Assembly: GCF_003751085.1 (NCBI RefSeq)
Contig: NZ_RJJY01000001.1
Span: forward strand, 682,001 to 746,000
Source of the DNA: Micromonospora sp. Llam0
GTDB lineage: Bacteria > Actinomycetota > Actinomycetes > Mycobacteriales > Micromonosporaceae
DNA: 64,000 nt
Direction of reading: 5' to 3'
A program made the translations under genes and the position numbers. The notes below the pieces were generated by a model that made no database searches, had not been told where the DNA came from, and worked only from the letters and a program-made list of their open reading frames with translations. Below are positions 43,804-53,000 of the stretch, in pieces (within the stretch, counting starts at the first letter, position 1; every line of letters starts with the position of its first letter).

Positions 43804-44655
43804 TCAGCGCAATGCGTCAGCGTTGCGTTCGCACCAGTCGCGGAACGTCCCGGGTGCCCGGCCCGTGAGGTTCTGCACATCGTCGGTGACGTAGGCGGCG
43901 CGACCCTTACGGAACACCGTGTTCAGATGCTCCAATGCCTGCGCCTGCTCAGCGGGCACACCGTTGGCGATCTGCGCCTGGGCGAACTCGTGCGGAGTGA
44001 CTTCCTGGAAGTCGATCGTCTGGCCGGTCACCTCGGCGATGGCGGCCACCTGCTCGCGAGAGGTGATTGCTTCTGGCCCGGTCAGGGTGTAGCCCTTGCC
44101 GACGTGCCCGTCTTCGGTGAGCACGACGGCGGCGCAGCGGGCGACGTCCTCGGGGTCGATGACCGCCAGGCGGCCATCCCCGGTGGGGTCGACGACCTTG
44201 CCAGCGCGGATGCCGTCCAGCCACCACCGGGCATTGGATGCGAAGCCGTTGGGGCGCAGGTAGGTGACGCCCAGCCCGGACTCGCGCATGAGGTCCTCGC
44301 GCGCCGCGAGGGCTCCGCCGATGACGGGATTGTCGCTGATTGGCATCAGCCGTGCACCGACCGAGGACAGCAGGACGATCCTGGTGTTGCGGGCGTTGCG
44401 CACGGCGTCGATCATGATCTTGGTCTGGTCGGTTCCGCCGCCCACATGCATCAGAAAGACGGCGTCCACGCCCTTGACGGCGTTGGCCACGTCGCCGGGG
44501 TTGTCGAGATCGCCGACGGCGCGCTCGATCTCGGCCGGCAGGTCGGCCGCTCGGGCAGGGTCGCGCACCAGGACTCGGACCGGGTGGCCCTGTTCGTGCA
44601 GCTGCCGTGCAAGCGGGCCGCCGATGTTGCCTGTTGCTCCGGTGATGAGATACAT
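43804..44655 (-). CDS. NmrA-like NAD(P)-binding oxidoreductase, 283 aa
   Basis: Atypical short-chain dehydrogenase fold. MYLITGATGNIGGPLARQL is the dinucleotide-binding motif, RVLVRDPARAADL follows strand 2, and YLRPNGFASNARWWL and GKGYTLTGPEAITSREQV are typical of the NmrA/QOR2-like group. It lies 26 bp downstream of an SDR gene on the same strand. The pair is divergent from the XRE regulator at 45522, its likely controller. Confidence 0.88.
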   Translation of the reverse strand: MYLITGATGNIGGPLARQLHEQGHPVRVLVRDPARAADLPAEIERAVGDLDNPGDVANAVKGVDAVFLMHVGGGTDQTKIMIDAVRNARNTRIVLLSSVGARLMPISDNPVIGGALAAREDLMRESGLGVTYLRPNGFASNARWWLDGIRAGKVVDPTGDGRLAVIDPEDVARCAAVVLTEDGHVGKGYTLTGPEAITSREQVAAIAEVTGQTIDFQEVTPHEFAQAQIANGVPAEQAQALEHLNTVFRKGRAAYVTDDVQNLTGRAPGTFRDWCERNADALR

Positions 44656-44681
44656 GTGCGTTCCTTTCAGGGTGGTGGTGA

Positions 44682-45395
44682 TTACCAGGGCAGTTCGCCG
44701 TCGCGATCGGCGAAGGTGCCGCTCGGGCCGCCGGGTGCGCCGAGAGCGAAGGCGAGGATGGCGTCGGTGCCGTCGTGGACCGAGTGACCGTCGCCGCCGG
44801 TGAGATCGGTTGCGGTCATGCCGGGGTCCGCGACGTTGATGCGGATGTGGGGCAGGAGCCGGGCCAGGCGAGCGGTCAGCATGTTGATTGCTGCCTTCGA
44901 CGCCGCGTAGAGCGGCGTGCCCGCCCGCGACTCGATGCGAGTCATGTCGTGGAAGAGCCCGAACGATCCCAGACCGCTGCCGACGTTGACGATCCGCGGG
45001 GCGTCGCTCTTCTCGAGTAGCGGCAGGTAGGCATGGATGAGGCGGACGTAGCCGACGACGTTGGTGAGCAGCACCTCGGTCATGTCGTCGGCGGTGTAGT
45101 CGTGAGGGTCACGCACCCGACCGGTGATACCGGCGTTGTTGACCAGCACGTCGAGGTGCCCGTCGGCCTGATCGACAACGGCGACGGCGCGACGGACCGA
45201 CGCGTCGGAAGTCACGTCGAGTTCGAGGAAGTGTGCGCCGACGGCTTCGGCGGCGGCCTGTCCCCGTTGCTTGCTGCGGGCGCCCAGATAGACGCGGTAC
45301 CCGGCTTCGACCAGGCGCCGGACCGTCTCCAGGCCGATGCCCTTGTTGGCGCCGGTGACCAGCGCGACGGGTGCGTTCTGCGGTGTAGTGCTCAT
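44682..45395 (-). CDS. Short-chain dehydrogenase/reductase, 237 aa
   Basis: Classical SDR. The cofactor motif is VTGANKGIGLETVRRL, with LVNNAGI, the catalytic Ser in VNVGSGLGSF and YAASKAAINML supplying Tyr-xxx-Lys. The start at ATG 45395 has GGGAGGG upstream; the in-frame extension to 45470 is unlikely. It is similar to carbonyl-reductase-like SDRs. It is divergently transcribed from the XRE regulator, a common actinobacterial pairing. Confidence 0.9.
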   Translation of the reverse strand: MSTTPQNAPVALVTGANKGIGLETVRRLVEAGYRVYLGARSKQRGQAAAEAVGAHFLELDVTSDASVRRAVAVVDQADGHLDVLVNNAGITGRVRDPHDYTADDMTEVLLTNVVGYVRLIHAYLPLLEKSDAPRIVNVGSGLGSFGLFHDMTRIESRAGTPLYAASKAAINMLTARLARLLPHIRINVADPGMTATDLTGGDGHSVHDGTDAILAFALGAPGGPSGTFADRDGELPW

Positions 45396-45521
45396 CTGGG
45401 TCCCTCCCTTCGGCCGTGTTTCGGCGATGGGTCGACCTTGGCACCGGTTCGGGGTGGCAGCCTGGCCCACTTCGGGCCCCCCACGCAGTGACCGAAGGCC
45501 GGGCAGGAGGCCGACAATGGG

Positions 45522-46370
45522 GTGATGAACGGCGCACCGAATTTTGCGGCGCTGCTGCGCTCCTGGCGTACCCGCCTGCAGCCGGCGGACGTGGGCCTGC
45601 CCTTCAGGCCAGGCACGCGCAGGACGGCGGGATTGCGCCGCGAGGAGGTCGCCTGGCTCGCTGGCGTTTCACCGGACTACATCAAACGCCTCGAACAGGG
45701 CCGCGCGCATCCCAGCGTCGCCATCGTGCGCGCGCTCGCACGAACGCTGCGCCTGTCCGACGCCGAGTACGAACTGGCCTGCCGCCTGGCGGGGCACGCG
45801 TCCCAACCGGGCGGACTGGTGCCCCGGCACATCGGCCCCGGCGTGCAGCGCGTGCTCGACCGTCTCGCCGACACCCCGGTCGCAGTCTTCGACGCGGCCT
45901 GGACCCTCATCGAGCACAACGATGTGTGGGCCGCGCTGACCGGCGACGACTGGCACGGCCGCGACCTCCGGTCGGCGAACATCGTGTGGCGAACCTTCCA
46001 CGACGACACGGGACGCGTGCGGCACCCAGACCCGCAGGTGCACAAGGCGTCGCTCGTGGCCGACCTGCGCGACGTGGCGACGCGCTACCCCGCCGACCGC
46101 GAACTGACGGACATGATCGGCACGCTGCGGACATCGAGCCCCGAATTCGCGCGACTGTGGGAAGGCTCCGCTGTCGCGCACCACAGGAGCGAGCGGAAGA
46201 CCGTCGACCATCCGCACGTCGGCGAAGTCGAACTCGACTGCGATGTGCTGTCGGCGCACGGCGCCGACCTGCGCATCGTCGTCTACACAGCGGCACCTGG
46301 CAGCGAAGCAGCCGACAAGTTGCGACTGCTGACCGTCCTCGGCACCGAAATCATGACCCGTCGCCACTGA
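45522..46370 (+). CDS. XRE-family regulator with MmyB-like ligand domain, 282 aa
   Basis: The N-terminal helix-turn-helix reads GLRREEVAWLAGVSPDYIKRLEQG (core EEVAWLAGVSPDYIKRLEQ). The C-terminal ~180 residues follow the MmyB-like pattern: VFDAAWTLIEHNDVWAAL, NIVWRTFHDD and LRTSSPEFARLWEGSAV. MmyB-like domains can bind small ligands. It probably controls the divergent SDR/NmrA pair from the 126-bp shared gap. Confidence 0.88.
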   Translation: MMNGAPNFAALLRSWRTRLQPADVGLPFRPGTRRTAGLRREEVAWLAGVSPDYIKRLEQGRAHPSVAIVRALARTLRLSDAEYELACRLAGHASQPGGLVPRHIGPGVQRVLDRLADTPVAVFDAAWTLIEHNDVWAALTGDDWHGRDLRSANIVWRTFHDDTGRVRHPDPQVHKASLVADLRDVATRYPADRELTDMIGTLRTSSPEFARLWEGSAVAHHRSERKTVDHPHVGEVELDCDVLSAHGADLRIVVYTAAPGSEAADKLRLLTVLGTEIMTRRH

Positions 46371-46383
46371 TGTGCTCCAACTG

Positions 46384-46569
46384 GCGCGGTCGGCGTGGGG
46401 AACGTGATCACCACCCACCGTCGTCGCCGACCTGCCGGTCCCACTCGACCGGCCCCGGGACCAGATCGCGACCAAACAGACGGCGATCTTCGGCGAACTC
46501 CGGGAAGAGGTCTACTCGCTCGTCATGTCGTCCCAGCGGCGCACCTCCCTGTCGGCAGAACCAACCTGA
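46384..46569 (+). pseudogene. Decayed duplicate of importer permease/ATPase ends
   Basis: Positions 46416-46569 repeat the last ~50 codons of the importer ATPase (41735-41885) with only a handful of differences, including TVVADLPVPLDRPRDQIATK and the C-terminal RRTSLSAEPT and stop. It is preceded by a GVGNVITT-coding segment matching permease 1 near 39990. Everything between is deleted, so a second importer copy has been reduced to a scar. Confidence 0.85.
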
Positions 46570-46597
46570 CCGCCCGTGCCACTGTGGGTCGCCAAGA

Positions 46598-48529
46598 TCA
46601 GGCCGGGTCGTCGGCAAGGTGCGGTGGCTTTCGCGTACGGATGCCGGCTGTCGCCGCCGCGGCGGCGAGCAGCAGGCAGGTGACGCCGATGCCGAGCAGC
46701 GGGAGCCATGGGATGGTGATGGGCGCGGCGATGCCGGCCAGATCTGCCATGGTGGCGCGGCGTACGAGCCAGCCCATCAGCGCCATGGTGCCGCCGCCCA
46801 GCAGCAGACCGGTGCCGCAGACGAGAGCCGCCTGCCAGATGGCGGCTCGTCTGACCTGGTCGGGGCTCGCACCGATAAGTTGGATCAGGTCGCGCTGCCG
46901 GCGCCGTTGGGACGCGCCGATGAGAGTGGCGTTGACCATCGCGATGGCGGCGTACAGGCCGGCCGGGCCGAGCAGGATGATCAGGCCGACATTGTTGGAC
47001 TCGCGGGTCCGCGCCGCGATGGCGTCGACCCAGTCGCCGGAGTCGACGATCCGGCTCCCGGTGCCGGCGAGCGTACGCCGCAGGGATTCCCGCGTCGCGG
47101 CAGCGTCGCCGCGCGGGACGACGAAGACCGTCCCGGTGATCCGGATGCTGTCCGGCGGGATCAGCTCGGCCGGGACGACGAGTTCCACGTACAGACCGGG
47201 TGCGTCGGGGAGGACGGCGACGACCCGCAACGGGATCCGCTCGCCGTCGATCCAGACCGGAAGGGTGCCGCCCAGGCCGACGCCGCCGTCGGTGACCCAG
47301 GTGGCGGTGACCGCGACCGCGCGTCCGTGGAAGTCGTCGAGGGTGCCACGCATGGCGGCCAGCCCCCGGGCGACCGACGCGGTGGCGAGGTCGACGACCT
47401 CGACCCGGTCGGGTTCGCCAGGGCCGCCGTCGTCGTCGTGCGCAAGCATCGCCAGCCGGCGTACGTCGGCAGTCGCGACGGTCCGGTCGGCCGCAACCGA
47501 CGCGGCCGCGGCAGGGCTGCCCACCTCGACGACCAGCGGCGCGTGCAGCCGGGCCCGGTTCTGCGCGGTCGCCCAGTCGACGCTCAAACTGAGGGTCAGC
47601 AGCAGCGACCCCGCGATAGCGGAGATGGCCAGCACCGGGGCGGCGACCGCAGCGGTGGTGCGGGCGGCGGCGCGTACCTCGTCGCGGGCCATCCGGGCCG
47701 TCACGTCCCAGCCGACGAACGGACGGGCCAGCAGGGCGGCGAGCCGTGGGATGACGGCGGGTCCGATGCACATCAGGCCGATCACGACCACCTCGGGCAG
47801 CAGGATGGAGGCGAGCATCGACAACAGCGGCGGCTGGTCGGCGGCGGCCACGACGGTGGCCACCAGGCCACCGAAGCAGAGCGTCGCGACGACGAACTGG
47901 ACGACGCTGGGCCGGGTCCGCTGGACCGCGGCCTCCCGTAGCGCGGCAACGGGGGTGATCCGGGCTGCCCGGCGCGAGGACTGCCAGGCCCCGAGGAGCG
48001 CGACCACCGCGCCGGTGGGTGCGGCGACGACCCAGGCGATCCACGGGCTCGGGGCCTGCAGGTCGAGGGTGGTGATCCCGACCGCCCGGACCAGCCGGAG
48101 AACGGCCGGAGCCGATACCGTGCCGAGTAGACAGCCCACCGTGGTGGCCGCGGCCGCGACGACGACGGACTCGCCCAGCAGGAGCCGGCGTACCTGTCGT
48201 GGTGTCGCACCGACCAGCCGCAGCAGGCCGAGCTCACGGCGGCGGCCGGCCACGACGAAGCCGAACGTGCTGCCGACCACGAACAGCGCCATGAACGCCG
48301 AGATCGTCGACATCATCGCGAACATCGCGGCCAGGCCGTCGAGTTGGGCACGCTCGTCGGCGCTCGTGCCGGGCCGGCCGTCGGTGGCGTCGATGCTCCC
48401 GATGAGCGTCACAGTGACGGAGATCAGCACGACCCCGAACAGCAGGGCGACGAACGCCCCCAGGTAGCCGCGCCAGGAGTGGTGGACGGTCTGCCGGGCC
48501 AGGGCCAGCATCGTCGGGCCGCGCATCAT
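46598..48529 (-). CDS. ABC exporter permease, FtsX/MacB-like, 643 aa
   Basis: The TM segment near residue 20-40 is followed by FtsX domains typical of two-repeat permeases: TISAFMALFVVGSTFGFVVAGRRRELG (core GRRRELGLLRLVGATPRQVRR) and, near the C-terminus, RRRQRDLIQLIGASPDQVRR. An extracytoplasmic region separates them. The start overlaps the ATPase stop (ATGA). With the ATPase it forms an efflux or antimicrobial-peptide-response transporter. Confidence 0.9.
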   Translation of the reverse strand: MMRGPTMLALARQTVHHSWRGYLGAFVALLFGVVLISVTVTLIGSIDATDGRPGTSADERAQLDGLAAMFAMMSTISAFMALFVVGSTFGFVVAGRRRELGLLRLVGATPRQVRRLLLGESVVVAAAATTVGCLLGTVSAPAVLRLVRAVGITTLDLQAPSPWIAWVVAAPTGAVVALLGAWQSSRRAARITPVAALREAAVQRTRPSVVQFVVATLCFGGLVATVVAAADQPPLLSMLASILLPEVVVIGLMCIGPAVIPRLAALLARPFVGWDVTARMARDEVRAAARTTAAVAAPVLAISAIAGSLLLTLSLSVDWATAQNRARLHAPLVVEVGSPAAAASVAADRTVATADVRRLAMLAHDDDGGPGEPDRVEVVDLATASVARGLAAMRGTLDDFHGRAVAVTATWVTDGGVGLGGTLPVWIDGERIPLRVVAVLPDAPGLYVELVVPAELIPPDSIRITGTVFVVPRGDAAATRESLRRTLAGTGSRIVDSGDWVDAIAARTRESNNVGLIILLGPAGLYAAIAMVNATLIGASQRRRQRDLIQLIGASPDQVRRAAIWQAALVCGTGLLLGGGTMALMGWLVRRATMADLAGIAAPITIPWLPLLGIGVTCLLLAAAAATAGIRTRKPPHLADDPA

Positions 48530-49263
48530 CGCCGCTCCAGGTCGTTCATGGTCTCGGCGATCTGGCCGGCGTCGGCGCGGGCGAGGTGACCGACGATCTG
48601 CCCGTCGGCGAGGAACAACACCCCGTCCGCGTACGAGGCGGCCAGCGGGTCGTGGGTCACCATGACGACGGTCTGGCCGCCGTCGGCCAGCGACCGCAGC
48701 AGCCCGAGCACGTCGCGTCCGGTGCCGCGATCCAGTGCGCCGGTGGGCTCGTCGGCGAACAGCACCTCGGGCCGGCCGTGCAGCGCCCGGGCGATCGCGA
48801 CCCGCTGCTGCTGACCGCCGGACAGCTCCGACGGCCGGCGTCGGGCATGCTCGGCGAGGCCGACGTGGGCCAGCGCCGTCCGTACCGTGGTCGGATCGGC
48901 ACGGCGCCCGGCCAGCCGGGCCGGAAGTGCGACGTTGTCGAACGCGGTGAGCGCGTCGAGCAGGTTGTACGACTGGAAGACGAACGCCATCGCCGTACGC
49001 CGGAAGCGGGTCAACTCGGTCTCGGTCAGCTTGTCGAGCCGGGTGTCGCCGACGGTCACCCGTCCACCGGTCGGCCGGTCGAGACCGGCGGCGAGCTGGA
49101 GCAGGGTGGACTTGCCGGAGCCGGACGGCCCCATGATCGCGGTGAACGTGCCGCGCTGGAACACGTGGGTCACACCGCGCAGCGCATGCACCGAGCCGGC
49201 ACGGGAGCGGTAGGTACGGCTGAGACCGTCGAGGGTGACGGCCGCCGGAGTTGCCTGGTTCAT
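48526..49263 (-). CDS. ABC exporter ATPase, MacB/LolD-like, 245 aa
   Basis: Walker A is GPSGSGKST, with AFVFQSYNLLDALTAFDNV, signature LSGGQQQR, Walker B VLFADEPTGALD and VMVTHDPLAASYAD. I start at ATG 49263 (MNQATPAAVTLDGL) with GAGGG upstream; the longer in-frame start at 49404 is unlikely. It diverges from the histidine kinase/response regulator pair across ~108 bp, the standard layout in which the two-component system controls the exporter. Confidence 0.92.
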   Translation of the reverse strand: MNQATPAAVTLDGLSRTYRSRAGSVHALRGVTHVFQRGTFTAIMGPSGSGKSTLLQLAAGLDRPTGGRVTVGDTRLDKLTETELTRFRRTAMAFVFQSYNLLDALTAFDNVALPARLAGRRADPTTVRTALAHVGLAEHARRRPSELSGGQQQRVAIARALHGRPEVLFADEPTGALDRGTGRDVLGLLRSLADGGQTVVMVTHDPLAASYADGVLFLADGQIVGHLARADAGQIAETMNDLERR

Positions 49264-49371
49264 GCCCTCAGTGGACCCGGCGGGCACAGCCAGCACACGG
49301 GCTCGGACGCGACTTGCGGGGTAGCGCGTGCGCCACCCCGCGCGGCCGACGCGATCCGTAGGGTCTGACCC

Positions 49372-50601
49372 GTGAGCGACGCCTGGACCGCCGTACGCGG
49401 ACACCCCGCACGGTTCCTGGCGTCGGTGTGGCCGTGGCGCTCACTGGCGTACCTGGCCACGACCGTACCGATCGGCCTGGCCTGGCTGACCGTCCTGGTC
49501 GTGGTGGTCGCGGTGGGTGCGGCCACTGTCGTGCTGATCGCGGGACTTCTCGTGCTGGCCGGGATTCCGGTGCTGGTCCACCTGGCCGCCGCCGGTGAGC
49601 GGCGCCGGATCCGGCTGATCTACCCCGGGCGGCCGGTGCACCAGCCACCAGCGCTACGCGACCCGGAGCGTGGCGGCCGGGCGTCCTGGCCGGAGACGGG
49701 CGTCACGGTCCTGCTCACGACGGTGTTCTGGATCGTGGACGCCGTGCTGCTGATCCTGCTGACGGTCCCGGTGCTGCTGCTCATCGCCCCGCTGCTGGTC
49801 CGTTCCGGCACCATCGACATCGCCGGGTGGCGGGTCGACACCACCGGTGAGGCATGGGCCGTGGCACCCGCCGGCCTCGTCACCTTGGTCCTGCTGATCT
49901 ACGCGGCCACCGTGCTGGCCTGCGGCCAGGCGGCACTGGTCCGGCACCTGCTGGACCCGCCCGAGGCACAGCTGGCCGAAGCGGTCCAGCAGCTGCGCAG
50001 GTCCCGCACCGGGCTGGTCGACGCGTTCGAAACCGAACGCCGCCGGATCGAGCGCGATCTCCACGACGGCGTCCAGCAGCGCCTCGTCGCCCTGACCATG
50101 ACGCTGGGCAGCGCCGAACTGGACCTGCCCGCCGGCCCCGGCCTCGATCTCGTCCGCGAAGCGCACCAGCAGGCCGAGCAGGCCCTCGCCGACCTGCGCA
50201 CCACGATCCGGGGCATCCATCCCCGGGTACTGACCGACCACGGGCTCGCCGCCGCCGTGCACGAGATCGCCGGCCGGTCACCCGTCCCGGTCCACCTCCA
50301 GCTCGCCGTCGAGGGCCGGCTCCCGCCCCCGGTCGAGGCCGCGGCCTACTTCTTCGTCAGCGAGAACCTCACCAACGTCGCCCGCCATGCCCGCGCCCGA
50401 TCGGCGCAGGTGCACGCGTGGATCGAGGACCACACGCTGATCGTCTCGGTCGTCGACGATGGCGTCGGCGGCGCCGACCCACGGGCCGGCACCGGTCTCG
50501 CCGGACTGCACGCCCGGCTCGACGCCCTCGACGGCGAACTCGACATCACCAGCCCCACCGGGGGCCCGACCCAGGTCAGGATGACGTGCCCGATCCACTG
50601 A
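49372..50601 (+). CDS. Sensor histidine kinase, NarL-partner (HisKA_3) type, 409 aa
   Basis: The GTG start at 49372 gives SDAWTAVRGHPARFLASV after the initiator. Four TM segments lie in the first ~190 residues, with little extracellular sequence, so it may sense the membrane or its partner transporter. The H-box is IERDLHDGVQQRLVAL with H231 as phosphoacceptor. The ATPase domain has SENLTNVARHARA (N-box) and VVDDGVGGADPRAGTGLAGL (G-boxes). It is coupled to the response regulator. Confidence 0.92.
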   Translation: MSDAWTAVRGHPARFLASVWPWRSLAYLATTVPIGLAWLTVLVVVVAVGAATVVLIAGLLVLAGIPVLVHLAAAGERRRIRLIYPGRPVHQPPALRDPERGGRASWPETGVTVLLTTVFWIVDAVLLILLTVPVLLLIAPLLVRSGTIDIAGWRVDTTGEAWAVAPAGLVTLVLLIYAATVLACGQAALVRHLLDPPEAQLAEAVQQLRRSRTGLVDAFETERRRIERDLHDGVQQRLVALTMTLGSAELDLPAGPGLDLVREAHQQAEQALADLRTTIRGIHPRVLTDHGLAAAVHEIAGRSPVPVHLQLAVEGRLPPPVEAAAYFFVSENLTNVARHARARSAQVHAWIEDHTLIVSVVDDGVGGADPRAGTGLAGLHARLDALDGELDITSPTGGPTQVRMTCPIH

Positions 50602-51272
50602 CACCGCCACAGAACGCGCTGCGGATCGTGGTCGCCGAGGACGCGGCCCTGCTCCGGGAAGGGCTGGTGCGGATCCTCGAACGCGCCGGCCACGAGGTCG
50701 TCGCGGCCGTCGCCGATGCGCACGCCCTGCTCACGTACGCCGGAAACTGCCACCCCGACCTCGTCGTCACCGACATCCGGATGCCACCCACCCACACCGA
50801 CGAGGGACTGCGGGCGGCGGCGGCGATCCGGGCCGCTCAACCCGGCATCGCGATCATGCTGCTGTCGGCCTACGTCGCCGACGCCTACGTCGGCGAGCTG
50901 CTCGACTCGACCCCCGGCGGGGGGATCGGCTACCTGCTCAAGGACCGGGTCGGCCACGTACGCGACTTTCTGGACAGCATCGACCGGGTCGCCGCCGGCG
51001 GCACGGTCGTCGACGCCGGGGTCGTCCGCCAGCTCGTCAGACTGCGGCGGGCCGACGGCCCACTCGCCGGCCTCACCGAACGCGAACGCGAAGTGCTCGC
51101 GCTCATGGCCGAAGGCCACACCAACCACGGGATCGCCGGCAAACTGTTCGTCAGCGAGGCAGCGGTACGCAAACACATCGGCAACATTTTCGCGAAGCTC
51201 CCGCTCGACCCGCATTCGGATCGCCGGGTCTCCGCCGTCCTCACCTACCTGCGCGGCTCACCCAGCACGTGA
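50586..51272 (+). CDS. Response regulator, NarL/LuxR family, 228 aa
   Basis: GTG 50586 lies inside the kinase gene (overlap 16 bp), with AGGA just upstream. The receiver domain has acidic AED at residues 17-19, phosphoacceptor D63 in LVVTDIRMP and the KDRVGH conserved Lys. The LuxR-type HTH is LTEREREVLALMAEG then HTNHGIAGKLFVSEAAVRKH. The likely target is the divergent exporter operon. Confidence 0.92.
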   Translation: MPDPLTPPQNALRIVVAEDAALLREGLVRILERAGHEVVAAVADAHALLTYAGNCHPDLVVTDIRMPPTHTDEGLRAAAAIRAAQPGIAIMLLSAYVADAYVGELLDSTPGGGIGYLLKDRVGHVRDFLDSIDRVAAGGTVVDAGVVRQLVRLRRADGPLAGLTEREREVLALMAEGHTNHGIAGKLFVSEAAVRKHIGNIFAKLPLDPHSDRRVSAVLTYLRGSPST

Positions 51273-51281
51273 GATCCCCGA

Positions 51282-52728
51282 CTACGACTTGGCATTGCTC
51301 GCGGAATCCTTGGGAAGGATGTCTACACCTTCAACGAGTACTTGAACCGAATTCCTGTCACTTACTAGGGCTGCTTCATTCGCCATGGAGCGCCAGCGTT
51401 TTCTCATGTTCGGCGTGTCTGAGTCTCTTACGGCAAGGTAGATGGCGCGCCGTACTCGTTGGCTGTTCATGTAAACGGGCGTCTGAGTCTGAAGACCATT
51501 GAGTCTGAAGACCATGCCAAAATTTGCCACTAGTCAACCTCTTCATCTCCACGATTACCCGCATGCGTCGGTCGCCGCTGAAAGTAAAGTCAACTGGACC
51601 CCTTCCGGTTTCGACCTCTCGGTCCACCTGTATGCCGGCCATCTCGCAATAGCTATCAATGACCGCAAGGAAAAGAAGCTGCATTGAAGGCTCTGGAATG
51701 GCATTTATGTAGGTTGCGTCTTGCCAAAAGACTCGCCATCCACCTTTTTCTTCCGCCCAATGGCGGAACTTCTCGACTCCGAACCGAACGAACTCAATGA
51801 GGTCGTCCTCTGTTCGGACTGGCGGGAAGCCGGTGAACGGCTCGGCGGCCAAAGCCTGGGTGGCGGCGCGTCGCCATTTGACGAGCAACTTTGGGTCATG
51901 CAGAACGTCGTACGGATCGGGGACTGTGGAAGATGCCTTGCTTCTGATCCAAGCACGTAGTGCCTGAGGATTTTTTCTGGCAAGTGCAACGATATCTGAC
52001 TTTCTGATGTTCCGCGCAATATCGATGTTCAGGTCATCGCGTATGGAGTCTTCATCTACCCAGTCCCAGCCATTTAAGGTGGGCAGTTCGCGGAGGAAAC
52101 GCTTCGGGACCAAAATGATTGCCTTGTTTTTCTGGTCTGTCGGCAGTAAGTGTGTCGAGGACATCCACCGCCGGCGTCCTTCGTCGAACTTGCTGTGCGG
52201 AACTTCTACTTCGCGCATCGCGATGCCGAGACTGTGGCAGATGTGTTGCGTGTACTCAATGAACTCGGGCTTTAAGAGATTGCACGTTAGGTCTGAAATT
52301 CGGTCTTTGTCGATTCCTTCTACGAGTATGCCCAGCTCCTCAAAGTGCTCGATCTCGCTCAGGCCGCGCTTGATGGCCTCACCCATCGCCTCTACTATCT
52401 GTGAGGCCAGCCACTTCCCGGAGCCACTACCATCGACTCCCTTTTTGGTCGCAAACCCGAGCCGAAACTCCTTCGGCTCCTTAGACTCCATGAGGATAAG
52501 GACCCGCTTGTAGTACTGATGCTGTCGATTCATCCCGGTCTGGGCGAGTAGCTCAAACGCATCCTGAAAATGTTCAATGAGGCGATCATGCGACTTGCGC
52601 CACTTCTCCTCAGTGTCGCTAAAGAGAAGGAACGGATCGACGAAGAGCAGGGTGTCGCGCTCTAATGTAGGATCAAACCAATCGTGTTCGTCCGGGTTCT
52701 CGATTCCGAAGTAGTCGCTGAAGTACAT
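51282..52728 (-). pseudogene. PD-(D/E)XK nuclease-like protein, C-terminal frameshift from a 16-bp duplication
   Basis: As read, the ATG at 52728 gives 450 residues ending at 51376. Removing one copy of the perfect 16-bp tandem repeat at 51484-51515 joins it to a second frame ending at 51282, a 476-residue protein. The N terminus is MYFSDYFGIENPDEHDWFDP, a family I do not recognise. Residues 371-396 carry RGPVDF (D380) and VIVEMKR (E394, K396), a plausible PD-(D/E)XK nuclease core. The shift falls after residue 410, so it replaces 66 native residues by 40 unrelated ones. GC is lower than in flanking genes, suggesting transfer. Confidence 0.65.
51484..51515. repeat. 2 x 16-bp tandem duplication that breaks frame
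   Basis: TGAGTCTGAAGACCAT occurs twice back to back (51484-51499, 51500-51515). Deleting one copy restores a 476-residue frame. It lies in the nuclease-like gene. Confidence 0.95.
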
Positions 52729-53000
52729 CCAGACCTCGCTTTCGGTGCGAGTGAGATCGTTTTAAGCGATTCTCGCCGCTTGCGCCGCCATCCCAGTAGG
52801 CCATATCAAGGGAGGTTTACGCGGGCGGGTTGGATAGGTGTCTCTATTCTGTGCGATTCGGGTGTATCGGACGGTGTGTCGGTTAATGGATGTGGCGGTT
52901 CCGCAACGAGTTATGGAGTCTGCCCGGTATCCGTCTGACGTCACTATATAGGAAATCATCGATTTCTGAGCGCGATTCTCGACGGGCTGCAACCTCCCTG

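Noticed and set aside
45416..47941. 841-codon plus-strand frame
   Set aside because: It overlaps the XRE regulator in another frame and runs antisense to the FtsX permease; composition is non-protein-like.
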